The notes below the pieces were generated by a model. The model searched no databases. It saw only the letters and a list, made by a program, of their open reading frames with translations, and was not told the origin of the DNA. The translations under genes and the position numbers were made by a program. From assembly GCA_964353255.1 (NCBI GenBank), contig CAYGVJ010000011.1:1-61839 (forward strand): a stretch of DNA of 61,839 nt. The letters run 5' to 3'. This document shows positions 43,101 to 50,463 of the stretch, one piece after another. The stretch comes from VFZS01 sp964353255 (GTDB lineage: Bacteria > Acidobacteriota > Terriglobia > Bryobacterales > Bryobacteraceae). How positions within the stretch are numbered: the stretch's first letter is position 1; the number at the start of each line of letters is the position of its first letter.

Positions 43101-44335
43101 GTTCTTGGCGCCGGCGAAGGAGGCATTGAAGGTGATTGTCAGGCTGAGCGTCAGGTTGTTCCCGCTCGGGCTCGCGCTGCCGCCGGTCAGGGTGCACTGG
43201 CTGTTGCCGAGCTGGTTGCCCAGGACGACCGGGCCCAGCCAGGCCGTCCCGGCGTCGTTGTACAGGTAGATGTAGTTGCTGGCGCGGTCGTAGCGGAAGG
43301 AGCAGGCCGCGGCGTCGGAAGCAGTGGCATTAAACCGCCCATAGAGGGACGCCAGGTCGGTGTACCCGTTGGGGTCGGAATAGAGGAAAGCGAAGCTCTG
43401 GCTGGATCCGCTGCCGGAGGACGGTGTCACCGAGACCGCCTGGGGCGCCTGGCTGACGGCCCTGGTGAAGTTGGCCGTCCCGCAGAAAACGGTCTCGCTT
43501 CCAACCATCCAAACGTGCACATAGATCAAGCCGTAGTCCGGGTTGCCGGGCCGGTGGTTGGCTAGATTGACCGTGCCCTTCCAGGTCCCACCACCCTGGC
43601 TGACCCCCTGGTACCACACAATGTCGTCTTGCCCGTTCACGTCCGACCAAGTGGGGAAGTACACCGTATTGGCGTTCTGCACTCCGTAGGCGTAGAAATC
43701 CAGCGTGCCGGAAGTGGCATAGGTCACCACTCCCTGCGGCCCGACGCTGGTGCAAGAGGGAGCGGGGGCGACGGCCCTGGTGAAGTTGGCCGTCCCGCAG
43801 AAAACGGTCTCGCTTCCAACCATCNNNNNNNNNNNNNNNNNNNNNNNNNNNNNNNNNNNNNNNNNNNNNNNNNNNNNNNNNNNNNNNNNNNNNNNNNNNN
43901 NNNNNNNNNNNNNNNNNNNNNNNNGACGGCCCTGGTGAAGTTGGCCGTCCCGCAGAAAACGGTCTCGCTTCCAACCATCCAAACGTGCACATAGATCAAG
44001 CCGTAGTCCGGGTTGCCGGGCCGGTGGTTGGCTAGATTGACCGTGCCCTTCCAGGTCCCACCACCCTGGTTGACCCCCTGGTACCACACAATGTCGTCTT
44101 GCCCGTTTACGTCCGACCAAGTGGGGAAGTACACCGTATTGGCGTTCTGCACCCCATAGGCGTAAAAGTCCAGCGTTCCGGAAGTGGCATAGGTCACCAC
44201 TCCCTGCGGCCCGGCGCTGGTGCAAGAGGGCGCTTGTGCCAATGCAACTTGGCAGCATGCCAGAATGCCGGCTAATAGCGGGATACAGGAGACGCGATTG
44301 AAAGGGGGAAAGATACGCCCGGGTTGCGAAAGCAT
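40173..44335 (-). CDS. Giant secreted repeat protein with beta-helix domain, interrupted by an assembly gap
   Basis: Starts at 44335 with a signal peptide (LLAGILACCQVALAQ). First come near-identical units of about 105 residues (SCTSAGPQGVVTYATSGTLD ... WSDVNGQDDIVWYQGV ... YGLIYVHVWMVGSETVFCGT) of GBS-Bsp-like type; the 100-N gap falls inside this array, so copy number is unknown and the frames on either side do not match across the placeholder. Then two copies of a module of about 135 residues (TPSSGSG, FLYSDPNGY, CSFRYDRASNY, FAGAKNVYMQAVDAGGASSG) flank a galactose-binding-like region. A right-handed beta-helix (about 38 kDa) with repeated N-N-T/F strands, such as NNTFTNNYFNPQAGN, follows. 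Probably a surface adhesin or glycan-binding protein. More than 1350 residues are visible. Confidence 0.8.
42063..43446 (-). repeat. Two copies of an acidobacterial beta module
   Basis: Copies of about 415 bp at roughly 43030-43446 and 42063-42480 share most bases and encode TPSSGSG ... YSDPNGY ... CSFRYDRASNY ... GAKNVYMQAVDAGGASSGWQ, separated by a galactose-binding-like segment. Confidence 0.75.
43455..44232 (-). repeat. Near-identical GBS-Bsp-like tandem units around the gap
   Basis: The stretch 43455-43765 and the stretch 43925-44232 are almost identical, and 43770-43824 begins a further copy just before the gap. This is why assembly broke here. Confidence 0.85.
43825..43924. other. Assembly gap (100 N)
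   Basis: Exactly 100 N, a placeholder of unknown true length, inside the tandem repeat of the giant secreted protein. Confidence 0.99.
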
Positions 44336-44559
44336 CGCCTACTTCCTCTTAATGAGAATGCTACAGCCGCATTTATGCGAACTCAAGCACTTTTTGCAGG
44401 TTTTCCTCGGCCAGTCTTCCGACTGGGGAGACCGCCATAGCGGGCAAGAAGCTGGACCACTCGCTGACGCTTGTGGCTCCGTCAGTGGCCTGGCCGCCTC
44501 CAGCCGAGCCGCGGCCCAAATCCAGGCGCCGGTAAGACGGGAGTCTCACCCCACCGAGC

Positions 44560-45027
44560 CTATGGTGAGGCTATCTTCACCACCAGGTAGGTGACCTTCT
44601 GGCCCGGCTTGACCAGCGTCTGGTGGGGCGTCTTGGCCGGGATGTGGACGATGTCGCCAGGCCCCAGCCGCGTAGCCTGACCGTTCTTGATGGACGTGCC
44701 CCGGATCTCGCCGGGCGCCGTCGTTTTGCCGCCCACGACTTCGCCGCCCACCACCAGGGTGGCCTCGCCAGCCTGCACGATGAAAATGTCGGTCTGCGTC
44801 TCGTGAATCTCGGCCTCCCCATCCGCCTCACGGTAAGCGGCCATGAAGTAATGGTTGCCGAAGTTGCCGAGGCGCTCGGTGGCGGCCTTCTGGGCGCCCA
44901 TTGCCGCCGCGAGCTTGGCGGAAAAGCCCTTCAGCTCCGCCGCGGACCAGCGCACGTAGCCGGGGGGATCAGCCGCCATCACCTGGGCAGCAGTCAAGGC
45001 CAACAGTGTAACCAGCAGTCGTTTCAT
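44560..45027 (-). CDS. Secreted cupin-domain protein
   Basis: 155 residues, signal peptide MKRLLVTLLALTAAQVMAAD. A single cupin barrel: ETQTDIFIVQAGEATLVVGG as motif 1 region and GDIVHIPAKTPHQTLV as motif 2 with its Pro and His. Metal ligands are only partly recognisable (one clear His in each motif region). It is 20 nt downstream of the DUF2961 gene and probably cotranscribed. The 224 bp after it (44336-44559) show no gene. Confidence 0.75.
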   Translation of the reverse strand: MKRLLVTLLALTAAQVMAADPPGYVRWSAAELKGFSAKLAAAMGAQKAATERLGNFGNHYFMAAYREADGEAEIHETQTDIFIVQAGEATLVVGGEVVGGKTTAPGEIRGTSIKNGQATRLGPGDIVHIPAKTPHQTLVKPGQKVTYLVVKIASP

Positions 45028-45047
45028 GATGCTCCTTTGAAAAACCC

Positions 45048-46181
45048 TCACGCCTTCGGCGGCTTGACTCCAGGAATGCGCTCCGCCACCGCCGGCAGGG
45101 CCGGGAAGTCCATGTAGGGCTCGCTCTGGTACCAGTATGCCACCGAGAAGAAGTTGTCCCCCCGATCGTTGGCGTGCCCGTGCTCCATAGTGTGCTTCAA
45201 ATACCGGGTGAAAGTCACCGGGTTGTCGCCGTGCCAGCGATAGCAGCAGTAGCGCCCGCCGGTGCGCTCGGCCATGATGATCACCGGCGCCCCGTAGTAG
45301 TGATGTGCGAAGGGCGTGGCGCCGTCGCGCCCGCCGAAATTCCAGCTCCCCAGGAAGTAATCCTCCGAGCCCGTGCCGATGATGACCGGCCTGGAGGCGT
45401 CGTCCACGAAGATCATGTCGTCGCCCTCGCCCATCCAGCCGTCGGCGTTGATGAGCACGCCCAGGGTGACGCCCATCAGGTGGCCGCGCCCGCGGGTTTC
45501 GAGGTAGACGTAGTTGTCCTTGCCGTCCGGGTTCAGCTTGGCCTGAGTGTTCGCCATGCAAGGCGAGCATTGGCGGTATTGCGCGTGGAAATACAGCGCG
45601 TCATCCGGCAAAGAGGGGGCCAAAATGTAGTCGATATTCGAGTAAAAGGCCCCCACGTCCCGCTCGCCCTCGTTGGTCACGGTCAGCCGCGCCGAGCGGT
45701 GGAAAGGCATGCTGAAGTAGCAGTTGAGCGAGCGGCCCGGCGAGCAGGCCAGGTAAGCCGACTGGTAGATCTGATACTCGCCCAGGTTCAGTCCGAAGAA
45801 GTCGCCCACCGGGGCTTCGACGCTGGGCTTGGGGTTGCCCTCCCAGTAGGCCCGGAGCACCAGCTCCTTCAGGTGCATGCGGGACTGGGCGGCGATGGTG
45901 AACCAGATGTGGGTGATCACGCCGGGACCCGGCGAGTTGAACAACTCCTGAGTGGCGCCGGGCTTGATCTGCCACCGGTCGGCGTTGCCCCCGCTGCGGT
46001 CGTGGCTGGACTGCTTGAGCGACTTGTAGTTCTGTGCGCGGGCATAGCGGGGCAGGAAGTCAAAGCCGGCCCCGCTCGCCTGGGCCCGAACAGCAACCGG
46101 CGCGGCGCCGGAGACGCCAGCCAGCGCCATGGCCCGCTTGAAGAAACCGCGACGCCCCGAAGGGCTTCCGGACATGCGCAT
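45048..46181 (-). CDS. DUF2961 (GH172-type) protein with Tat-like signal
   Basis: 377 residues. Twin-arginine-type start (RRGFFKRAMALAGVSGAA), export before about residue 34. The DUF2961 double jelly roll follows: SPGPGVITHIWFT, ELVLRAYWEGNPKPSVEAPV then GDFFGL, DGWMGEGDDMIFVDD and TGSEDYFLGSW are its conserved blocks. Characterised members (GH172) act on fructofuranosyl or D-arabinofuranosyl linkages; they work as oligomers. TATAAT near 46213-46218 and AAGGAGGAG precede the start. Confidence 0.85.
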   Translation of the reverse strand: MRMSGSPSGRRGFFKRAMALAGVSGAAPVAVRAQASGAGFDFLPRYARAQNYKSLKQSSHDRSGGNADRWQIKPGATQELFNSPGPGVITHIWFTIAAQSRMHLKELVLRAYWEGNPKPSVEAPVGDFFGLNLGEYQIYQSAYLACSPGRSLNCYFSMPFHRSARLTVTNEGERDVGAFYSNIDYILAPSLPDDALYFHAQYRQCSPCMANTQAKLNPDGKDNYVYLETRGRGHLMGVTLGVLINADGWMGEGDDMIFVDDASRPVIIGTGSEDYFLGSWNFGGRDGATPFAHHYYGAPVIIMAERTGGRYCCYRWHGDNPVTFTRYLKHTMEHGHANDRGDNFFSVAYWYQSEPYMDFPALPAVAERIPGVKPPKA

Positions 46182-46413
46182 ACGGTACTCCTCCTTTCAG
46201 GCTTCCGAAAGGCGGATTATAGCGAAAACAGCGGCGGGACGGGGGTCATGGGGCCACGGTTCTGGTACTACCGGGACCCATGTACTACCGGGAGCCGGTA
46301 CCGCCTGCCGGCCCCCCCTTCCTAGCCATCGGATTAAGCGGTTGCACGGCCTACCCTGATAGACTCAGTACTAATAGCCGATCTAGAATCCTAGAGGACT
46401 TCCAGGAGCGGAG

Positions 46414-47151
46414 ATGACGGAACCAGGTCCCGGGTACCAGTACGAAAGTTCGCATTCCAACCCCAGGCCCGAGGGCGCCCGGGCGATCAGGATCGTCATC
46501 GCCGACGATCACCCCATATTCCGGGACGGCCTGCGCAAGCTGCTCAGCACGGAGCGGGACTTCGAGGTGGTGGGCGAAGCCAAGGACGGCGACGAGACCA
46601 TGGAGCTGGTGCAGGAGAAGGAACCCGATATCCTCCTGCTGGACTTGCGGATGCCGGGGCGCGACGGGCTGTGGGTGTTGCAGCGTCTCAAGCACACCGC
46701 CACCAAGACCAGGGTGATCGTGCTGACGGCCTCCGAGGACAAGAACGAGTTCGTGCAGGCCATGAAGCACGGCTGCGCAGGCATCGTGCTGAAACAGACA
46801 GCCACTGACCTGCTCTACAAGAGTATTCGCAAGGTCTACTCCGGCGAGATCTGGCTGGATTCGCACACCACGTCCGCGGTCATGCGCCAGTTCGCGACTC
46901 CCCCGCGAACGCTGGCGGGGCTGGAGCGCGGCCCGCGCGAGCGCGCCCCGCTGAGCCCGCGCGAACGCGAGATCGTGGCCCTGGTGGCGCAAGGGTTCAA
47001 GAACAAGGAGATCGCCGAGCGGATCTTCATCAGCGAGCAGACCGTCAAGAACCACCTGCACAACATCTTCGACAAGCTGGGCGTCTCCGACCGCCTCGAG
47101 CTGGCGCTCTACGCCATCCACAAAGGCCTCTACACCGAGCCGGCGCAGTGA
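46414..47151 (+). CDS. NarL/FixJ-type response regulator, orphan
   Basis: 245 residues. Receiver domain at about 25-140 with acidic pair Asp31-Asp32, phosphoacceptor Asp77 (DILLLDLRMPGRDG), Thr105 and Lys127. The LuxR-type helix-turn-helix covers about 178-240 (LSPREREIVALVAQGFKNKE, ISEQTVKNHLHNIFDKLGVS). No histidine kinase lies within the window, so the partner is unknown. AGGAGCGGAG precedes the ATG. The upstream stretch 46182-46413 contains a duplicated TACTACCGGGA but no gene. Confidence 0.92.
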   Translation: MTEPGPGYQYESSHSNPRPEGARAIRIVIADDHPIFRDGLRKLLSTERDFEVVGEAKDGDETMELVQEKEPDILLLDLRMPGRDGLWVLQRLKHTATKTRVIVLTASEDKNEFVQAMKHGCAGIVLKQTATDLLYKSIRKVYSGEIWLDSHTTSAVMRQFATPPRTLAGLERGPRERAPLSPREREIVALVAQGFKNKEIAERIFISEQTVKNHLHNIFDKLGVSDRLELALYAIHKGLYTEPAQ

Positions 47152-47182
47152 GAGAAGCGGGAATTTCGGGGGCGGGGCAACA

Positions 47183-47240
47183 GTGGGGTGGGCTTTCCAG
47201 CCTGCGGCCGGCAGTCATGCCGGCCTGTTCTCACACCTTC
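47183..47240. repeat. Dispersed palindrome, same family as 12080-12155
   Basis: GTGGGGTGGGC at 47183 followed by a hairpin GCCGGC-AGTCAT-GCCGGC (47207-47224), matching the layout of the element at 12080. It fills the gap between the convergent response-regulator and hicB genes. Confidence 0.55.
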
Positions 47241-47255
47241 CTGCTCCGTTCTTCT

Positions 47256-47582
47256 CTACGCGCTCACCCCTGCCGACAGCCGCTCCGCCACCCAGGCGTT
47301 CAGGCTCTTCCCCGCTTTCCGGGACGCCACGTAGATCTGTCGGTGCAGGTCGGGGCTGAGCCGCACCACGAACCGTCCCGAGAACGGCTTCTCCGGCTCC
47401 TCGCCCCGTTCGGCGCAAAACGCCAGGTAATCCTCGACCGATTCCCGAAACGCCCGGCGCAACTCCCGCACGCTGCGCCCTTGGAACGTAATCACGTCCC
47501 GGATGTTGATGACCTCCCCGTGGAACACGTCTGCCTGGCCGTCGAACTCCACCCTCGCCAGGTAACCCTGGAACTCGATCAT
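47256..47582 (-). CDS. hicB: HicB-family antitoxin
   Basis: 108 residues from the Met of MIEFQGY (47582). N-terminal HicB RNase-H-like fold (GYLARVEFDGQADVFHGEVI then NIRDVITFQG, VEDYLAFCAERGEEPEKP) and a C-terminal ribbon-helix-helix part (FVVRLSPDLHRQIYVASRKA, SLNAWVAERL). HicB neutralises HicA mRNA interferase and represses the operon. The start overlaps the stop of a broken hicA (ATGA). Confidence 0.88.
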   Translation of the reverse strand: MIEFQGYLARVEFDGQADVFHGEVINIRDVITFQGRSVRELRRAFRESVEDYLAFCAERGEEPEKPFSGRFVVRLSPDLHRQIYVASRKAGKSLNAWVAERLSAGVSA

Positions 47583-47685
47583 GCTCGCAGCATCGCCTCG
47601 ATGTCTTTCCATAGAATATTCGCTGGCACCGGGTGTCCGAACACTGCCTCCAGCGTCCGCCGGTGCTTTCCCCCCACGACTTCAT
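47579..47685 (-). pseudogene. hicA: Broken HicA toxin gene
   Basis: Immediately upstream of hicB the sequence encodes GGKHRRTLEAVFGHPVPANI then LWKDIEAMLRA, the first half of a HicA toxin, then stops; the RNA-binding part with its catalytic His is missing. The natural ATG (47685, MKS) is out of frame with this by one base at a run of six G/C (47670-47675). The toxin therefore appears lost by an internal deletion plus a frameshift, leaving the antitoxin. Confidence 0.7.
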
Positions 47686-47750
47686 AGTATCACATGGCGA
47701 TACTGCCGGGATTGCATCCCCAATGAGAAGATTGGCCTTGGTCAAGTGCG

Positions 47751-47874
47751 CGGGCGACAGGCGAAACCGCCTGTCCCACACAGGAGTCACCACCCTTGAG
47801 CAGAGAAATGTAAAAGCTCGGGCGACAGGCGAAACCGCCTGTCCCACACAGGGGTCACCACCCTTGAGCAGAGA
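47751..47874. repeat. Tandem 56-bp repeat with hairpin
   Basis: Copies at 47751-47806 and 47819-47874 differ at one base and are separated by 12 nt. Each contains GACAGGCG-AAAC-CGCCTGTC, the inverse of the hairpin in the mosaic element at 23433-23559, and ends CACCCTTGAGCAGAGA. Confidence 0.85.
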
Positions 47875-47878
47875 GTGG

Positions 47879-47884
47879 CATAAT
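47879..47884 (+). promoter_or_regulatory. Putative -10 box of the molybdopterin oxidoreductase operon
   Basis: CATAAT lies 6 nt before the GTG start at 47891 and 5 nt after the repeat. No convincing -35 hexamer is present. Confidence 0.45.
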
Positions 47885-47890
47885 TGCGGG

Positions 47891-49933
47891 GTGCGCGAGA
47901 CCCGCCAGTCCGTCTGCGCGCTTGATTGCCCGGACACGTGTGCGCTGGTGGTCACCCTCGAGGACGGCCGCGCCGTAAAGCTCACCGGGAATCCCGAGCA
48001 TCCGGTCACCCAGGGTTTCCTGTGCGCCAAGGTGACTCGCTACCTGGAACGGGAGTACTCGCCCCAGCGCCTGCTCCACCCGCAGAGGCGCGTAGGCGCC
48101 AAGGGCGAAGGACGCTTTGCGCGCATCACCTGGGATGAGGCCCTGGATGAGATCGCCGCGCGGCTGAGAGCCATCAGCGCGGAATACGGCCCGGAGGCCA
48201 TCCTGCCGTACAGGTACGGCGGCACGATGGGGCTGCTCAACGGGGCCGGGATGGACCGGCGGTTTTTCCGCCGCCTCGGCGCCTCCAGGCTCGAACGCAC
48301 GATCTGCTCGGCGGTCGGCACGGCGGCGCTGGAGGCCACGCTCGGGTTCCGCTACGGAACCGAGCCGGAACAGTTCCGCAACGCGAAGCTGATCCTGGCC
48401 TGGGGCGCCAACATCCTGGGAGCCAACGTCCACCTGTGGCCGTTCATCGTGGAGGCGCGGCGGCGCGGGGCGCGCTTCTACACCATCGACCCGGTCCGCA
48501 CGCGCACCGGGACGCTCTCGGACCGGCACTTTTTCATTCATCCCGGCAGCGACGCCGCGCTGGCGCTGGGCATGATGCACGTCATCGTGGCCGAAGGGCT
48601 GCACGATGAGGACTACGTGGCGCGCTACACCACCGGGTTCGAGGCCCTGCGCGAGCGCCTGCGCCAGTACCCGCCGGAGCGCGCCGCGGCCTTGACCGGC
48701 ATACCGTCCGGGGACATCGTGCAGCTCGCGCGCGAATACGCCACCATGAAGCCGGCGGCTATCCGCCTGAATTACGGCGTGCAGCGCAATGAACGCAGCG
48801 GCCTGGCGGTGCGCGCCATCTCGCTGCTGCCGGCCCTGACCGGCGCCTGGCGGTTGCCGGGCGGCGGGCTTCTGCTCACCACCTCGGGCGCGTTCCAGTT
48901 GAACCGCCAGGGGCTGGAGCGCCCGGACTTGCAACTCGCCTCGCCGCTGGGGCGCGAGGTCCGGGCGGTCAACATGGTTCGATTGGGCCAGGCGCTCACC
49001 GAGCTGGACCACCCGCCCGTGAAGGCCCTGGTGGTGTACAACTCGAACCCGGCCGCCATTGCGCCCAATCAGAACCTGGTTCTGGCCGGCCTGCGGCGGG
49101 AGGACCTGTTCGTGGCGGTGCTCGAGCAGTTTCAGACCGACACGGCCGACTACGCCGACATCCTGCTTCCGGCGACCACCTTCCTGGAGCACACGGACCT
49201 GTACTGCTCATACGGGCACTACTACTTGCAGTTGGCACGGCCGGCGATCCCGCCGCCCGGAGAGGTCAAATCCAACGTCGAGATCTTCCGGCTGCTAGCC
49301 CGGCGCATGGGTTTCGAGGAGACCTGCTTCCGCGACTCCGAGGAGGAAATGATCCGGACGCTCTTGGAGACGGACCACCCCTTTCTCCGGGGAATCACCC
49401 TGGAAGAGCTGGAGCGGCGGGGTTTCATGCGGCTGCGAGTGGGCGAACCGTTCATGCCGTTCTGCGAAGGCGGATTCGGAACGGCCTCGGGCAAGCTGGA
49501 TTTTCAGGCGGACACGCTGGAGTACACGCCGCCGGAGGAGTCCCGGCTGGGAGCTGAAGCACTGCGGGCGCGCTATCCGCTGGAGCTGATCTCGCTCAAG
49601 AGCGACTCGGGGCTGAACTCGACGTTCGGATATCGCCCGGAGGTGGACGCGGAGACCGCGGCGCTGTCGATCGAGCCCCGAGACGCGGCCGCGCGGGGCA
49701 TCGCCACCGGAGATCACGTGCGCGTCTTCAACCAGCGCGGCAGTTGCAGGCTACAGGCCAAGGTGGAGCAGGCGACGCCGCCGGGAGTGGTCGCCACGCG
49801 CGCGGTGCGCTGGAACAAAATGGCGTCCGACCGGCGCAACGTCAACGTGCTGACTTCCGACCGCCTGGCTGACCTGGGCGGCGGCGCAGTTTTCTACAGT
49901 TGTCTGGTGGAGGTCGAGAAATGCGGAGCGTGA
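47891..49933 (+). CDS. Molybdopterin-dependent oxidoreductase (DMSO-reductase/formate-dehydrogenase superfamily)
   Basis: 680 residues, no Tat signal, so cytoplasmic. N-terminal 4Fe-4S motif CALDCPDTC...C (about 9-44), then the Mo-bisPGD catalytic region (about 50-540; TICSAVGTAALEATLG, LILAWGANILGANVHLWP, DYADILLPATTFLEHTD) and the C-terminal MGD-binding domain (about 560-665; LISLKSDSGLNSTFGY, VRVFNQRGSC). The substrate cannot be told. No electron-transfer subunit is adjacent; a lipoprotein and a membrane protein follow with overlapping genes. Confidence 0.88.
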   Translation: MRETRQSVCALDCPDTCALVVTLEDGRAVKLTGNPEHPVTQGFLCAKVTRYLEREYSPQRLLHPQRRVGAKGEGRFARITWDEALDEIAARLRAISAEYGPEAILPYRYGGTMGLLNGAGMDRRFFRRLGASRLERTICSAVGTAALEATLGFRYGTEPEQFRNAKLILAWGANILGANVHLWPFIVEARRRGARFYTIDPVRTRTGTLSDRHFFIHPGSDAALALGMMHVIVAEGLHDEDYVARYTTGFEALRERLRQYPPERAAALTGIPSGDIVQLAREYATMKPAAIRLNYGVQRNERSGLAVRAISLLPALTGAWRLPGGGLLLTTSGAFQLNRQGLERPDLQLASPLGREVRAVNMVRLGQALTELDHPPVKALVVYNSNPAAIAPNQNLVLAGLRREDLFVAVLEQFQTDTADYADILLPATTFLEHTDLYCSYGHYYLQLARPAIPPPGEVKSNVEIFRLLARRMGFEETCFRDSEEEMIRTLLETDHPFLRGITLEELERRGFMRLRVGEPFMPFCEGGFGTASGKLDFQADTLEYTPPEESRLGAEALRARYPLELISLKSDSGLNSTFGYRPEVDAETAALSIEPRDAAARGIATGDHVRVFNQRGSCRLQAKVEQATPPGVVATRAVRWNKMASDRRNVNVLTSDRLADLGGGAVFYSCLVEVEKCGA

Positions 49934-50463
49934 TGGAGCCTCGCTGGCTCGTGCTCATCCCTCTGACGGCGGCGCTGCTGGCCCCCGCGTGCAGACGGCA
50001 ATGGAAAGCGCCCGCGGAGGCCACCGAGGAGGAGCCTCCCGTCCTGGCCAGCGTGGTGCATGTGGCCGACCCGGCCACCACGGCCCAACTGCTGAGAGGC
50101 TTCTACCCGCTCGAACAGAACTCCTGGCGTTGGACGGCCGGGAGCTTTGCGGTCAAGCTCCAGCCCCCGGTCACCGCAGCCCAGCGGGGCGCGCGGCTGG
50201 AGATCAAGCTGGCGGTTCCGGACCCGGTGATCCAGAAACTGCGCAACATCACTTTGAAAGCCAAGGTCGGCTCGCTGGAAGTCGCCGGGGAGACCTACTC
50301 GAAGCCCGGTGAATACCTCTACGCGCGAGACGTCCCCGCCAGCGCCCTGGGGGGGAAACCCGTCATCGTTGAGTGCACGCTGGACAAGGTGCTGGAGCTG
50401 GAGGAAGGCGACCGGAGGCGGCTCGGCATCGTGGTGATCACGGTGGGTCTGGCAGCCAAATGA
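49921..50463 (+). CDS. Putative lipoprotein
   Basis: 180 residues. Starts inside the oxidoreductase gene (overlap 13 nt) with GGAGG upstream. A signal peptide ends in the lipobox LLAPAC, then a beta-rich soluble domain (SWRWTAGSFAVKLQPP, RNITLKAKVGSLEVAGETYS) that I cannot assign. Coupled to the next gene by ATGA. It may be a surface or cell-envelope protein unconnected with molybdenum chemistry. Confidence 0.7.
   Translation: MRSVMEPRWLVLIPLTAALLAPACRRQWKAPAEATEEEPPVLASVVHVADPATTAQLLRGFYPLEQNSWRWTAGSFAVKLQPPVTAAQRGARLEIKLAVPDPVIQKLRNITLKAKVGSLEVAGETYSKPGEYLYARDVPASALGGKPVIVECTLDKVLELEEGDRRRLGIVVITVGLAAK

Noticed and set aside
43724..44335. Separate small secreted gene before the assembly gap
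   Set aside because: It is the 5' part of the giant repeat protein; the frame change is produced by the 100-N placeholder.
44336..44559. Riboswitch upstream of the giant repeat protein
   Set aside because: Some pairing is possible but I could not match a known riboswitch consensus.
46244..46310. Regulatory tandem repeat TACTACCGGGA before the response regulator
   Set aside because: Only two short copies; no palindromic structure fitting a NarL-type site.
47751..47874. Two repeats with a short spacer as a mini CRISPR
   Set aside because: Units of 56 bp with 12-bp spacing, only two copies, and the same hairpin elsewhere; no cas genes.
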